Source: a virus. Taken from it: a stretch of 36,642 nucleotides of DNA. The notes under the pieces are model-generated. The model did not search any database. It saw nothing but the letters and a program-made list of their open reading frames with translations, and was not told where the DNA came from. Numbering within the stretch: the first letter of the stretch is position 1; every line of letters starts with the position of its first letter. The translations under genes were made by a program, and so were the position numbers. The stretch covers positions 1 to 36,642 of IMG/VR virus record IMGVR_UViG_3300034141_000022; one strand, written 5' to 3'. This document shows positions 1 to 6,917 of this stretch, piece by piece.

Positions 1-375
1 CATGCTTTTGATGTCGATCACCGCCATGCGCCCGCGCACCAGCCCGCCGAGATCCGGCGTACCACTGAATCCCATCGTGTGATACAGGCGTTGTTCGCGC
101 AGCACCGGCTTGAACGCGCAGTCATCCAGAAAACGCTTGTACGCCAGCAGGTACAGCCGCATTTCTTCGGTCAGCATGGATTCGTCCAGATCGTTCGCGT
201 CGTACAGTTCCGTCATCTTGTGGACCGCCGTGCCGCGGGCGCTGGCCGCTTCCAGGATGTGCGGCTTGACCATTGAGAAATCCATCAGCGGCTGCAGAAT
301 CTGCGTGACACTCGGGACCACGACGCCGTTGTAACGGTACTCGTGGCTCTTGGGGTTGAAGGTCAAGCCATCCAT
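1..375 (-). CDS. PD-(D/E)XK phage recombination exonuclease, 3' end cut by window edge
   Basis: The first 125 residues of a leftward gene run off the left edge. The start is the ATG at 375-373, overlapping the recT stop (TGATG), with an AAGGA ribosome site 9 nt upstream. The translation shows the nuclease core of the PD-(D/E)XK superfamily: GTPD at residues 105-108, followed by VIDIK at 119-123, giving candidate metal ligands D108, D121 and catalytic K123, with E94 as a possible earlier ligand. In phages this fold (RecE, lambda Exo and Cas4-like forms) resects double-strand ends to make 3' single strands. The neighbouring RecT would then load on these strands, so the pair forms a two-component recombinase. 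The C-terminal part is not visible, so the exact subfamily is open. Confidence 0.8.
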   Translation of the reverse strand, partial: MDGLTFNPKSHEYRYNGVVVPSVTQILQPLMDFSMVKPHILEAASARGTAVHKMTELYDANDLDESMLTEEMRLYLLAYKRFLDDCAFKPVLREQRLYHTMGFSGTPDLGGLVRGRMAVIDIKSM

Positions 376-1415
376 CAGATCTGTTCCTTCACCCATGCCA
401 GGATGTGCGCGCACTTGCTTTCGGTCAGCAGGTCCAGATCGACGTCGAATTTCGATTCGATCGCGTTTTCGCCAAGGCCCGCCGCATCAATCTTTTTGCG
501 CAGCGTGGCAATCGCCTCTTTGCTGGCCAACTCGCCCGAATCCTCATCAGCTGCCGGCGCTGGATCCTGGCGCTGCGACTTGGCGCGCACGCCATGGTCG
601 GCGGGCGCCCACTCGCCAGCAGCCGGATCCGCTGCCGGCATGTCGCCAAAATCCGGAATGTCACCATGGTCGACCACCACGAAATCGCCGTCGATGGTGA
701 ATTTCTCGCCCGCGTCGGCAGCTTCGGCGGCGGCGATCGCCTTCTGGATCTCCACCGATTGCGGCATGTACTTGAGAACCTGCAGCAGCGGCACCTTGCG
801 CGCGTACATTTCGAAATTGCGGTAGTCGTCTTTCAGCGCGTAATGGTTGCCGCCTACCTTGTTGAACTTGTTCAGGTGCCGGATGATGCGGTCTTTGGAC
901 CAAACCTCGATCACTGGCATGTCGGTGCCGGTGATTTTGCCGATGGCGTACACGTATTCTAGGTCTTCCCAATCGTCCGAATCGCTGTTCGGCTTGTGGA
1001 CGCAACGCGGGTTCGCGCCCAACTCCCAATCGAAATGATCGCCGGCATACACGGCGCCGGTCCAGACGACGGCACGGCCAGCGCGCGCCACCAGATCAAC
1101 CAAGCCTTTCCAGCCCGGCACAAACTGCGCTTCGTGGTGGCGCTTTTTGTTGTTGAAGTATGGGATCAGGTAGCCCTGCCCGCCGACGCCGATTTCCAGC
1201 CCCAGCTGCGCCGCCGTCAGCGTCGAACCGAACAGGCTAATCAGGTCGCACTTCTGCAGATCCGCGCTGCGGCTCCACGCGGTCGCGGCCAGCCGGATCA
1301 GGCGGTCGACGCCGATGTGCGCCGGCAGCGCCATGGCCAGCTGCTTTTTCGATCGCTCAAAAAAGCCAACCAGGTCGGCAGGCTTGTGCGCGACCATAAT
1401 TTCGTTGTTACCCAT
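375..1415 (-). CDS. recT: RecT-family single-strand annealing protein
   Basis: This 346-aa protein has the RecT signature: an N-terminal segment (FERSKKQLAMALP), then the core with LTAAQLGLEIG, GYLIPYFNNKK and FVPGWKGLVDLVARAG at about residues 68-113. RecT anneals complementary single strands and promotes strand exchange during phage recombination. It is longer than E. coli Rac RecT (269 aa). The extra length is an acidic, proline/alanine-rich C-terminal region after about residue 255, perhaps a partner-binding tail. The start ATG at 1415 has AGGAG 8 nt upstream. It lies between a 69-aa gene and the exonuclease gene, all leftward, so the three are probably co-transcribed from the promoter at 1694-1722. 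The family call is secure. Confidence 0.93.
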   Translation of the reverse strand: MGNNEIMVAHKPADLVGFFERSKKQLAMALPAHIGVDRLIRLAATAWSRSADLQKCDLISLFGSTLTAAQLGLEIGVGGQGYLIPYFNNKKRHHEAQFVPGWKGLVDLVARAGRAVVWTGAVYAGDHFDWELGANPRCVHKPNSDSDDWEDLEYVYAIGKITGTDMPVIEVWSKDRIIRHLNKFNKVGGNHYALKDDYRNFEMYARKVPLLQVLKYMPQSVEIQKAIAAAEAADAGEKFTIDGDFVVVDHGDIPDFGDMPAADPAAGEWAPADHGVRAKSQRQDPAPAADEDSGELASKEAIATLRKKIDAAGLGENAIESKFDVDLDLLTESKCAHILAWVKEQI

Positions 1416-1448
1416 TGTATGAACTCCTAAGTTGGTGGAACTACCGTT

Positions 1449-1658
1449 TTACTTCGCCAGACGCAACAATGCAATTTCATTTGCCGCCGCCTGGATGGCC
1501 TTATCAAGTGCATCGATCCTAGCCTGGGTGCGGTCCAATTCCGCCCATTCCTGCAGCGATTCGGAGCGCAGATACCGCAAGCGGCCCATCTTCCACCAGA
1601 TACAAACGCGCCGCATCAGTGGCAGTGGTTTTGTCGCCGCCTTACCCGTCGATACCAT
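1449..1658 (-). CDS. Small phage protein of unknown function, 69 aa
   Basis: This is the first gene of the leftward early operon. An upstream TTG at 1685 is in frame, but the ATG at 1658 is preferred because AAGGGG sits 5 nt before it. The N-terminal half is basic and aromatic (VCIWWKMGRLRYLRSE at about residues 19-34). The C-terminal half is heptad-like and probably an alpha helix or coiled coil (LDRTQARIDALDKAIQAAANE). No catalytic or metal-binding motif is visible. Its place before recT suggests an early recombination or host-takeover accessory, but this is inference from position only. Confidence 0.75.
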   Translation of the reverse strand: MVSTGKAATKPLPLMRRVCIWWKMGRLRYLRSESLQEWAELDRTQARIDALDKAIQAAANEIALLRLAK

Positions 1659-1693
1659 GTCATCCCCTTGTGTTTTTGTTAGCAACGGTTAAG

Positions 1694-1722
1694 ATCATAT
1701 TTCAAATTAACAGGATGCGCAA
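1694..1722 (-). promoter_or_regulatory. Candidate leftward early promoter
   Basis: On the minus strand there is a -35-like TTGCGC (1722-1717), a 17-bp spacer and a good -10 TATGAT (1699-1694). It points into the 69-aa gene, recT and the exonuclease. It lies back to back with the rightward promoter at 1747-1776, as in lambdoid early control regions. The -35 matches the consensus poorly, so it may need an activator or be weak. Confidence 0.55.
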
Positions 1723-1731
1723 TAGAAATTT

Positions 1732-1776
1732 ACGACAAAATTGTCGTTGACAGCGGCAGATTTGTCGTCACATAAT
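1732..1776 (+). promoter_or_regulatory. Rightward early promoter with overlapping operator half-sites
   Basis: There is a perfect -35 TTGACA at 1747-1752, an 18-bp spacer and -10 CATAAT at 1771-1776. An inverted repeat, ACGACAA-AA-TTGTCGT (1732-1747), overlaps the -35. A further half-site, TTTGTCGT (1761-1768), lies inside the spacer. A protein bound at these sites would block RNA polymerase. The likely ligand is the small HTH protein encoded just downstream or a repressor outside the window; that link is inference. Confidence 0.65.
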
Positions 1777-1809
1777 GACAGCCATCAATTACTAGGAGGC
1801 ATTAAACAA

Positions 1810-2037
1810 ATGAAGATTGATCCGGAATATGTAAAAAAGGAATTGATACGGCGCACCAGCGAACGACAGCTGAGCCTGGTTGCGCTGGGCTGCGGCGTCA
1901 ACGTCCGCACCATGCAGCGCATCATGGCCGGCTACACCGGCGCCAAGGTCAAGACCGTCAGCGCGCTGCAGACCTACCTGAAAAACACCGAGCGCCTGCA
2001 CTTCCTGCCGGATGCGCGCAAGAATGGGAATAACTGA
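1810..2037 (+). CDS. Small helix-turn-helix regulator, 75 aa
   Basis: The start is the ATG at 1810, with AGGAGG (1794-1799) 10 nt upstream. In-frame codons further upstream lie inside the promoter and are rejected. The central segment, SLVALGCGVNVRTMQRIMAG, fits a helix-turn-helix: a hydrophobic helix, a Gly-containing turn, then a recognition helix with R-T-M-Q-R. It is followed by a stabilising helix (VKTVSALQTYLKN). As the first gene downstream of the operator-bearing promoter, it is the best candidate in the window for a Cro-like autoregulator that binds the TTGTCGT sites. It is shorter than CI-type repressors and has no peptidase domain. The exact family was not identified. Confidence 0.75.
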   Translation: MKIDPEYVKKELIRRTSERQLSLVALGCGVNVRTMQRIMAGYTGAKVKTVSALQTYLKNTERLHFLPDARKNGNN

Positions 2038-2039
2038 CC

Positions 2040-3107
2040 ATGGCCGAGCCGGTTTATTACAACGAATACGATCTGACCGCTGCCAAGTGGCTGGAAAACC
2101 TGATCAGGGCCGGGCACATTGCCTATGGCGTGGTCGACACCAGGAGCATAGAAGATGTACGACCAAACGATCTCGTCGGATTTAAACAATGCCACTTCTT
2201 CGCCGGAATCGGTGTGTGGTCCTACGCGCTTCGTCGTGCCGGCTGGGCAGATGATCGACCTGTTTGGACCGGTTCCTGTCCTTGCCAACCTTTCAGCGCG
2301 GCAGGCGAAGGCGCTGGGTTTGCTGACGAGCGGCACCTATGGCCAGCCTTCAAGCACCTTATCAAAGAGCGTCGCCCTGCAGTCGTCTTTGGAGAGCAGG
2401 TTGCAAGCAAGGCTGTCGACCCTTGGATCGACCTTGTACACACTGACATGGAAGGCATGGGATACGGGTTCGGGGCGGTTGCGTTCCCGGCTGCGAGCGT
2501 CGGTGCGCCGCACATCCGAGATCGAACCTATTGGGCCGGCTGGCTGGGTGACGCCGACGTCGCGCGACTGGAAAGACTCCGGCGCGGACATAAAGCCACG
2601 CGAGGGAGGAAAGGAGCGGTTCGACCAGTTGCCGAGGCAGGCGAACTTGTGCGGGTGGCCGACGCCGACGGCAGCACTGGCGGACAAGGGGGTTCGGACA
2701 TTCGAGGGCGGATTGATGGAGGCGATGCGCAATCATGGTCCAGACTTGGCGGCGGCGGCGTGTCTGTCGGGCTGGCCGACGCCGATGTCGGGATCGAAGG
2801 GGACGGACAAGTACAACGGGACGGTGAGCAGCGATTCATCACGGCAGACGGAAGCACTTTGTTTCAAGGAAGTGGCGGGCCACAAGCTGGATCTGCCGGC
2901 GATTTCGCCCGGCCCGGCCCGACTAACGGCTACTGGTCTGCTGCTGACTGGCTTGGATGCCGGGATGGAAAGTGGCGGCCAGTTGAACCCGGCACATTCC
3001 CGCTGGTTAATGGGGCTACCGCCCGAGTGGGACGACTGCGCGGTTACGGAAACGCCATTAATGCTGAGCAAGCGCGAATCTTTATTGAATGCTTCGATGG
3101 GGCTTGA
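2040..3107 (+). CDS. C5-cytosine DNA methyltransferase
   Basis: This 355-aa protein transfers methyl from S-adenosylmethionine to cytosine C5 in DNA. Visible motifs are motif I FAGIG (54-58), motif IV PCQPFS with the catalytic Cys82 (81-86), GEQV in place of the usual ENV of motif VI (118-121), a motif VIII-like [10 protein letters not shown] (156-165), and the C-terminal motif IX/X region around [12 protein letters not shown] (about 325-336). Between about residues 168 and 290 there is a Gly/Asp-rich variable region with repeated ADADG-like strings where the target-recognition domain should lie. No restriction enzyme is adjacent, so it is an orphan, probably protecting phage DNA. Nearly the whole gene from 2155 on is also open in a second frame (see the overlapping gene). 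Confidence 0.9.
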   Translation: MAEPVYYNEYDLTAAKWLENLIRAGHIAYGVVDTRSIEDVRPNDLVGFKQCHFFAGIGVWSYALRRAGWADDRPVWTGSCPCQPFSAAGEGAGFADERHLWPAFKHLIKERRPAVVFGEQVASKAVDPWIDLVHTDMEGMGYGFGAVAFPAASVGAPHIRDRTYWAGWLGDADVARLERLRRGHKATRGRKGAVRPVAEAGELVRVADADGSTGGQGGSDIRGRIDGGDAQSWSRLGGGGVSVGLADADVGIEGDGQVQRDGEQRFITADGSTLFQGSGGPQAGSAGDFARPGPTNGYWSAADWLGCRDGKWRPVEPGTFPLVNGATARVGRLRGYGNAINAEQARIFIECFDGA

Positions 3108-3123
3108 TCATGGCCGGAAATAA
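2155..3123 (+). CDS. Overlapping gene inside the methyltransferase gene, WPTP-repeat protein
   Basis: This 322-aa frame, offset +1 from the methyltransferase gene, starts at an ATG with a textbook AGGAG (2142-2146) 8 nt upstream. It ends 16 nt past the methyltransferase stop. The translation looks like real protein: [28 protein letters not shown]-type and TLTWKAW strings, three TPT/WPTP-type repeats ([27 protein letters not shown]), then [20 protein letters not shown] and a basic C-terminus. I recall very similar strings from phage hypothetical proteins, which suggests a conserved family; this is memory, not a search. The function is unknown. Pairing with the methyltransferase suggests a linked role, for example in DNA modification or as a specificity partner, but that is a guess. 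Confidence 0.65.
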   Translation: MYDQTISSDLNNATSSPESVCGPTRFVVPAGQMIDLFGPVPVLANLSARQAKALGLLTSGTYGQPSSTLSKSVALQSSLESRLQARLSTLGSTLYTLTWKAWDTGSGRLRSRLRASVRRTSEIEPIGPAGWVTPTSRDWKDSGADIKPREGGKERFDQLPRQANLCGWPTPTAALADKGVRTFEGGLMEAMRNHGPDLAAAACLSGWPTPMSGSKGTDKYNGTVSSDSSRQTEALCFKEVAGHKLDLPAISPGPARLTATGLLLTGLDAGMESGGQLNPAHSRWLMGLPPEWDDCAVTETPLMLSKRESLLNASMGLDHGRK

Positions 3124-3670
3124 AAAGCCGCGCAAGAAGCTGGGCAAGCTGGGGGGCATGGGCGCAGCGGTGCGCGCCAGGGCGTCGAAGGTGGCGCAGG
3201 CGCAAAACGAGGTCGACCGGCTGAATATGCTGGTGCGCGTGCAGAATTTAACCGGGCTCGGGCATGAATCGAACAGGTACAAGGTCGATCTGACGTTCGG
3301 CCCCATGGAAACGGCGCTGGATCGCATCGAGGCGACCGGCGAAATGGAAGTCGACGAGGACGGCGACGCCTGCATGCGCGACCCGCTGGATGGCTCGCAA
3401 ATCGCGTTCGGGCCGGCGCTGGTCAGTTCGGCCAAGATATTCGCCCGCATCGCGCCACGCTTCGACTGGCCGCCGATGCCGGACGGGATGCGCCGCGCCG
3501 GCGCCAAGGTATGCAACGGCATGCTGCTCGACGATTTCGACATCGCTGGCATGCGCGAAACGATCGCCTGGATGCGCGCCGCAATCGCAGAAATCACGCC
3601 GAACGAGTGGTCGGAGATCTGCGACGAGGAACTGGTGATCGACGCCATGGCCGCACAGAAAGCGGCCTGA
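3110..3670 (+). CDS. Phage protein of unknown function, 186 aa
   Basis: The start is the ATG at 3110, with a GGGG stretch upstream. An in-frame ATG at 3089 has no ribosome site and lies deeper in the upstream overlapping genes. The N-terminus is very basic ([12 protein letters not shown]), followed by a helical region and a long mixed alpha/beta body. There are no catalytic motifs or membrane segments. The last base of its TGA is the first base of the next gene's ATG. It lies in the early operon behind the DNA methyltransferase, so a nucleic-acid role is plausible given the basic N-terminus, but the family is not recognised. Confidence 0.8.
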   Translation: MAGNKKPRKKLGKLGGMGAAVRARASKVAQAQNEVDRLNMLVRVQNLTGLGHESNRYKVDLTFGPMETALDRIEATGEMEVDEDGDACMRDPLDGSQIAFGPALVSSAKIFARIAPRFDWPPMPDGMRRAGAKVCNGMLLDDFDIAGMRETIAWMRAAIAEITPNEWSEICDEELVIDAMAAQKAA

Positions 3671-4176
3671 TGAAAACAAAAATACCGCAAGAAGTCATAA
3701 AGGCGTATCTGGATTACGACCCATTAACAGGTTTTTTCAAGTGGAAGTTTAGTCGCCGTGGGCGTGCTAAAGCTGGAACGATCGCTGGAACGGTAAGTAA
3801 GGAAGATGCATACGTGCGGATAGGTTTGTTGGGCCAAGTCTACATGGCGCATGTCCTGGCTTGGGTTTATGTCACTGGCGACTACCCCATTGCTTGGATT
3901 GATCACAAGGATAGCAATGGCCAGAATAATGTTTTCCTGAACTTGAGGGAGTCGAATAAATCGGAAAATGCCCAAAACGTTCGTACAGCGGTGAGTGGGA
4001 GTGTGTCTGGATTTTTAGGCGTCAGCTTGCATAAAAAGACGGGACTATGGCGCGCTCGCATCACGATAAACCAAGTGGAAAAAACAATAGGGTATTTCAA
4101 AACACCGGAATTGGCGCACTCGGCTTACTTAGCTGAAAAGAAAATTCTTCATCCTTTCGGCGAGATCGCAAAATGA
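3670..4176 (+). CDS. HNH homing-type endonuclease with AP2 DNA-binding domain
   Basis: This 168-aa protein has an HNH nuclease domain in its first half: LAWVYVTGDYP, then IDHKDSNGQNN (77-87) with H79, and NLRESNKSENAQN around 91-103. An AP2-type DNA-binding domain follows (GFLGVSLHKKTGLWRARI at 114-131, then a helix ending near AYLAEKK). This order is typical of free-standing homing endonucleases that copy themselves between phages. The gene is visibly richer in A+T than its neighbours, with codons such as aaa, ata and tta, which fits recent insertion. It fits neatly between its neighbours through ATGA overlaps at both ends, so its arrival did not break translation coupling. The family call is strong; the cleavage target is unknown. 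Confidence 0.88.
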   Translation: MKTKIPQEVIKAYLDYDPLTGFFKWKFSRRGRAKAGTIAGTVSKEDAYVRIGLLGQVYMAHVLAWVYVTGDYPIAWIDHKDSNGQNNVFLNLRESNKSENAQNVRTAVSGSVSGFLGVSLHKKTGLWRARITINQVEKTIGYFKTPELAHSAYLAEKKILHPFGEIAK

Positions 4177-4496
4177 GCTGGGCATATCGCTGTATGAAGT
4201 GTCGTGGTCGGAATACGCTGAAACAGAAGTTGGATTGGTATATCAGGGTGCCGAAATGTCGCCACTGTAAACACGCGTCTTTTTATCTAGACAAGAGCCG
4301 GCAATACCGAGATGACATATGCGATTGCAGCGGATATCACTTTAAACACCGCATCAAGAGCAAGTTTTGCGAGCATCACCCTGATTACCAGTTCAACGTG
4401 CGCACGCTGCGCTACAAGGAATGCCCCGAGGAAGTGCGTCTGGACATGGCATACAACACCGCGTGGCAGCCGCCAACTAAAGTTTTACCATTTTAG
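4173..4496 (+). CDS. Zinc-ribbon phage protein, 107 aa
   Basis: The ATG overlaps the previous stop by 4 nt. Two CxxC pairs, CMKC (7-10) and CRHC (33-36), form a zinc ribbon. A later group, CDCSGY near residue 50 followed by CEHH, may bind a second metal. The protein is basic and aromatic. Similar CDCSGYH-containing proteins are familiar from other phages, but no function is established that I know of. A nucleic-acid-binding role is plausible. The coding sequence is as A+T-rich as the adjacent endonuclease gene, so the two may have arrived together. Confidence 0.8.
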   Translation: MSWAYRCMKCRGRNTLKQKLDWYIRVPKCRHCKHASFYLDKSRQYRDDICDCSGYHFKHRIKSKFCEHHPDYQFNVRTLRYKECPEEVRLDMAYNTAWQPPTKVLPF

Positions 4497-4506
4497 GAGT
4501 TCAACC

Positions 4507-4938
4507 ATGGCAAAAAAAGGCCAAGAAAACAAACAAATCGTTCTTGACGCGTTGCCGGGCACGGTGCGCGATGTGATGCTGATCACCGGCTTGAAGATCG
4601 CATGCGTGTCCCACTGGATCAAGCTTTTGCGTGAAGGTGATGCCACCCATATATCGGAATGGATCCCGACAGCAGGGCGCTATCGTGCGTACTACGTCGC
4701 CGGGGCCGGTGAAAACGTACCAGAGCCCAAACAGAAATCATCAGGTGAATACACGCGCCGCTGCCGCGCCGCTGCCATTGAATTTAATAAGCCGTTCGTA
4801 GCCGCCAAACGTCTTAGCTTAAAAAGAGCAAACAAGACGATCGAGAGCGGCAAGGACCAGGTTATCGGCGACCTGATGGCCGGACTATTCGCAAAGCGCA
4901 TCAAGCGCCAGCGCTCGGCAATGAAGGGCGGTGCGTGA
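4507..4938 (+). CDS. Probable winged-helix DNA-binding protein, 143 aa
   Basis: The start is the ATG at 4507, with AGGAG (4495-4499) 7 nt before it. Residues about 15-45 (LPGTVRDVMLITGLKIACVSHWIKLL in two parts) resemble a winged-helix or HTH unit of the kind that reads gene-order switches, followed by a basic C-terminal tail (RIKRQRSAMKGG). There are no other motifs. It may be a local transcription factor for the early operon, but its target cannot be read from the sequence. The stop overlaps the next start (TGATG). Confidence 0.7.
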   Translation: MAKKGQENKQIVLDALPGTVRDVMLITGLKIACVSHWIKLLREGDATHISEWIPTAGRYRAYYVAGAGENVPEPKQKSSGEYTRRCRAAAIEFNKPFVAAKRLSLKRANKTIESGKDQVIGDLMAGLFAKRIKRQRSAMKGGA

Positions 4939-5198
4939 TGACTACCCGTACCGTTGATCGTAACGAAGATATGAGCGCACGAGGACGGCTGCGCCTAATT
5001 CAGCAAGAAGACGGCGATATTATTGTGGCCGTTCAGCCAGAAGAAAACGGCTTGATCATGGGCGGTTCGGCTGTCGAGTTCTGCTCACCAGTCGCTGGCG
5101 GTGGCCGGAGCCCGCACACGTTGGCGGCACTGCGCGCTCTAATGGATGCGATGGAGAAGGACAACGCAGATAGACCAACTGCAGGCGGTCAGACATGA
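4938..5198 (+). CDS. Conserved-looking small phage protein, 86 aa
   Basis: The start is taken as the ATG at 4938, overlapping the upstream TGA; a GTG one codon earlier is possible. An AAGGGCGG stretch lies upstream. The protein contains GRLRLIQQEDGDIIVAVQ, then a Gly-rich loop and a helical end (TLAALRALMDAMEKDNADR). I recall related small proteins in Burkholderia-type phages. There is no catalytic motif and no assigned function. It is translationally coupled to the gene on each side. Confidence 0.75.
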   Translation: MTTRTVDRNEDMSARGRLRLIQQEDGDIIVAVQPEENGLIMGGSAVEFCSPVAGGGRSPHTLAALRALMDAMEKDNADRPTAGGQT

Positions 5199-5740
5199 GC
5201 GCCGCACCTATCGAGCGCATGAAAAAGATTCTTGCGCTGGCGCGCCGCGGCGTCGACGGAGAGAAGGCGACAGCCGAAGCGATGCTGGCGCGACTAATGC
5301 ATAAATACCGCCTGACCATCGCCGACCTGGAAGACCCGGCAGCAGAGCGCACCAAGCACTGGTTCAAATGCCGCAACAAGCGCGAACGCGCCCTACTTTC
5401 TCAAATAACAGCGTTCGTACTGCAGTCCCGCGAGTTCGATATCTGGTCCGCAAAAACTCTACCGGGCGAGCGCGCCGTATCACTTACGCCGCTTGAATTT
5501 GCCGAGGTTGATGTGCGGTATGAAGCGTACAAGGTGGCATTAAAAGCCGAGCTACAGAAAGCTGAAGCGCGAATTTATTCAGCCTTTATTCAGGCGAACA
5601 ACCTTGGCCTATCGCCGCTTGAAGATGCGGATCATCCATCGCCGCCGATGGATCCTGAAGATCTGTTTGCAATCATGGCCCTGATGGGCGGTATGAAGCC
5701 GGTCCAGGTTTATCGGCAAATCGAGGATGGTGCAGCATGA
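5195..5740 (+). CDS. DUF2786-like phage protein, 181 aa
   Basis: The N-terminal 45 residues match the DUF2786 pattern: a helix with ERMKKILALARRG, then an alanine-rich stretch with EAMLARLMHKYRLTIADLE. The body carries many Arg, Lys and Glu residues and could be nuclease-like or DNA-binding. The biochemical role of this family is not established. The C-terminal part (residues 140-181) is acidic and proline-rich. It overlaps its neighbours by 4 nt at both ends, so it is an integral member of the early operon. Confidence 0.78.
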   Translation: MSAAPIERMKKILALARRGVDGEKATAEAMLARLMHKYRLTIADLEDPAAERTKHWFKCRNKRERALLSQITAFVLQSREFDIWSAKTLPGERAVSLTPLEFAEVDVRYEAYKVALKAELQKAEARIYSAFIQANNLGLSPLEDADHPSPPMDPEDLFAIMALMGGMKPVQVYRQIEDGAA

Positions 5741-5982
5741 AGCCCGCATGCGCGATCTGCGGTCGCCTGACCGTGCCGGCGGCCTACATCGGCGCCGAGC
5801 CAATCGGCCCGACCTGCGCACGCCTTGCTGGGCTGCTGAAAAAGCAAGGCGGGCGTGTACGGCTGGCGCAAGATCCGAACGGTCAAATCGATTTCACTTT
5901 CACGCCGCCGGCGGGCCCACCACCACCGCCACCACCAACCCAGCTTGATCTGTTCACAAACGAGGATGCGCCCCATGGATAA
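5737..5982 (+). CDS. Small zinc-binding protein with polyproline tract, 81 aa
   Basis: It begins with CAICG at residues 5-9 and a third Cys in GPTCARLAG (residue 27), a short metal-binding module. A run of prolines near residues 58-68 follows, and the end, QLDLFTNE, resembles a short peptide motif used to dock on DNA-replication proteins such as the sliding clamp (QxxLF). That docking role is inference from the string alone. Similar small proteins ending in a DLF motif occur in other phages, from memory. The gene is coupled on both sides. Confidence 0.72.
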   Translation: MKPACAICGRLTVPAAYIGAEPIGPTCARLAGLLKKQGGRVRLAQDPNGQIDFTFTPPAGPPPPPPPTQLDLFTNEDAPHG

Positions 5983-6220
5983 TTTGGACCTGATTGTCGG
6001 GCTGCTGAAATTTTATGCCGCCTATGGTGCGGGCTACATGCTAGCGCAACTGGTGCGGCAAGTGGCCTATCTGGCAGCCGACCCCGATGCAGCCATGGCT
6101 GGGCATGTTGGAACGCCTGTCGGGATGTTCTGCAGCGCGCTGTCACTGCTGCTGGCCATCCTGGTGATGATTGCGCTGTGGCCGGTGTACATGCGGCGCG
6201 CGTGGAGGGGTCGACCATGA
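5975..6220 (+). CDS. Small membrane protein, two predicted transmembrane segments
   Basis: This 81-aa protein starts at the ATG at 5975, overlapping the upstream gene by 8 nt. It has one hydrophobic segment in the first 28 residues (LDLIVGLLKFYAAYGAGYML) and another at about 48-72, followed by a basic end (RRAWRGRP). It is in the early operon rather than the lysis cassette, so it may act on the host membrane (for example in superinfection exclusion), but no family is recognised. Confidence 0.7.
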   Translation: MDNLDLIVGLLKFYAAYGAGYMLAQLVRQVAYLAADPDAAMAGHVGTPVGMFCSALSLLLAILVMIALWPVYMRRAWRGRP

Positions 6221-6402
6221 AATGCCCACTTTGCGAAAAACGCCTGTACTGCACTGATACCCGCGAGGCACAGCACGAACGAGCAATGAAGCGCCGCTAT
6301 TCCTGCACTTGCGGAGCGCGCCTGATCACAAAAGAATGCATCGTATCGGTGAAAAAGCAGGAGGCGCAAAATCCTGATCAAGAGCCTGAGCGTGCGACAT
6401 GA
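6217..6402 (+). CDS. Zinc-ribbon protein, NrdR/Ogr-like fold, 61 aa
   Basis: A CPLC pair at residues 3-6 and a CTCG pair near residue 30 frame a segment with basic helices (REAQHERAMKRRYSC). This layout resembles the zinc ribbon of NrdR and of Ogr/Delta transcription activators. It lacks the ATP-cone of NrdR, so only the DNA-binding part is present. A GGAGGGG ribosome site precedes the ATG. It may be a small transcription regulator; the resemblance is by eye. Confidence 0.72.
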   Translation: MKCPLCEKRLYCTDTREAQHERAMKRRYSCTCGARLITKECIVSVKKQEAQNPDQEPERAT

Positions 6403-6845
6403 AGCGATCGGGAGCAATGAAGCGCACGCCGATGCCCCGGGGCACCAGCACCCTGCAGGCTAAAAAACCGATGTCCCGCGGCACTGCCGTCCTCGCAAAC
6501 AAGAGGACGGACAAGAAGCCGGCGCCCAAGGCCACCATGAAGACGCGCCAGCGCGCAGTGACCGCCGCAGAACAGGCGCTGTGGTCGCGCATGGCGGCGC
6601 TGGGATGCGTGGCCTGTATGAAGGATGGCATTTTCAATAACCATGTGTCGATCCACCACATCGACGGGCGCACGAAGCCTGGTTGTCACCAGCTGGTGCT
6701 GCCGCTGTGCGCTCCGCACCACCAGCAAGACGACACCGACCCCATGGGCCGGATCAGCATTCACGGCCACCGCCGCCCGTTTGAGGCCCGCTACGGCACC
6801 GAACTGGAACTGCTGGCGCTGGTGCGCGCCGCACTACATATTTAA
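6399..6845 (+). CDS. Ref-like RecA-dependent HNH nuclease
   Basis: This 148-aa protein has a basic, disordered-looking N-terminus (about 50 residues) and a zinc-HNH domain: C70-x2-C73, IHHIDGRT (85-92), LPLCAPHH (101-108) and the terminal FEARYGTELELL. The pattern matches the phage P1 Ref family (RecA-dependent nuclease), in which the N-terminal tail binds DNA and the nuclease cuts at RecA-formed D-loops. Known Ref needs host RecA filaments. It may work with RecT and RdgC in phage recombination. The ATG overlaps the previous gene by 4 nt. An in-frame ATG at 6417 is an alternative start. Confidence 0.82.
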   Translation: MKRSGAMKRTPMPRGTSTLQAKKPMSRGTAVLANKRTDKKPAPKATMKTRQRAVTAAEQALWSRMAALGCVACMKDGIFNNHVSIHHIDGRTKPGCHQLVLPLCAPHHQQDDTDPMGRISIHGHRRPFEARYGTELELLALVRAALHI

Positions 6846-6859
6846 TAGCCAATAAATAG

Positions 6860-6890
6860 TTGTGCGGTATTAAATTTGTTCGAATATAAT
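6860..6890 (+). promoter_or_regulatory. Candidate promoter before the YdaS/Cro-like gene
   Basis: A perfect -10 TATAAT lies at 6885-6890, with a weaker -35 TTGTGC at 6860-6865 (spacer 19 bp, longer than ideal). The tract is markedly A+T-rich compared with its surroundings. It marks a break in the otherwise gapless operon and would drive the regulator and replication genes. The -35 is uncertain. Confidence 0.5.
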
Positions 6891-6917
6891 AAGCCATCAA
6901 AACCAAGGAGCTACCCA

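Noticed and set aside
2222-2857. Several minus-strand open frames under the methyltransferase gene
   Set aside because: They have no ribosome sites and low-complexity Ser/Pro/Arg-rich translations, unlike the same-strand second frame, which reads as a real protein.
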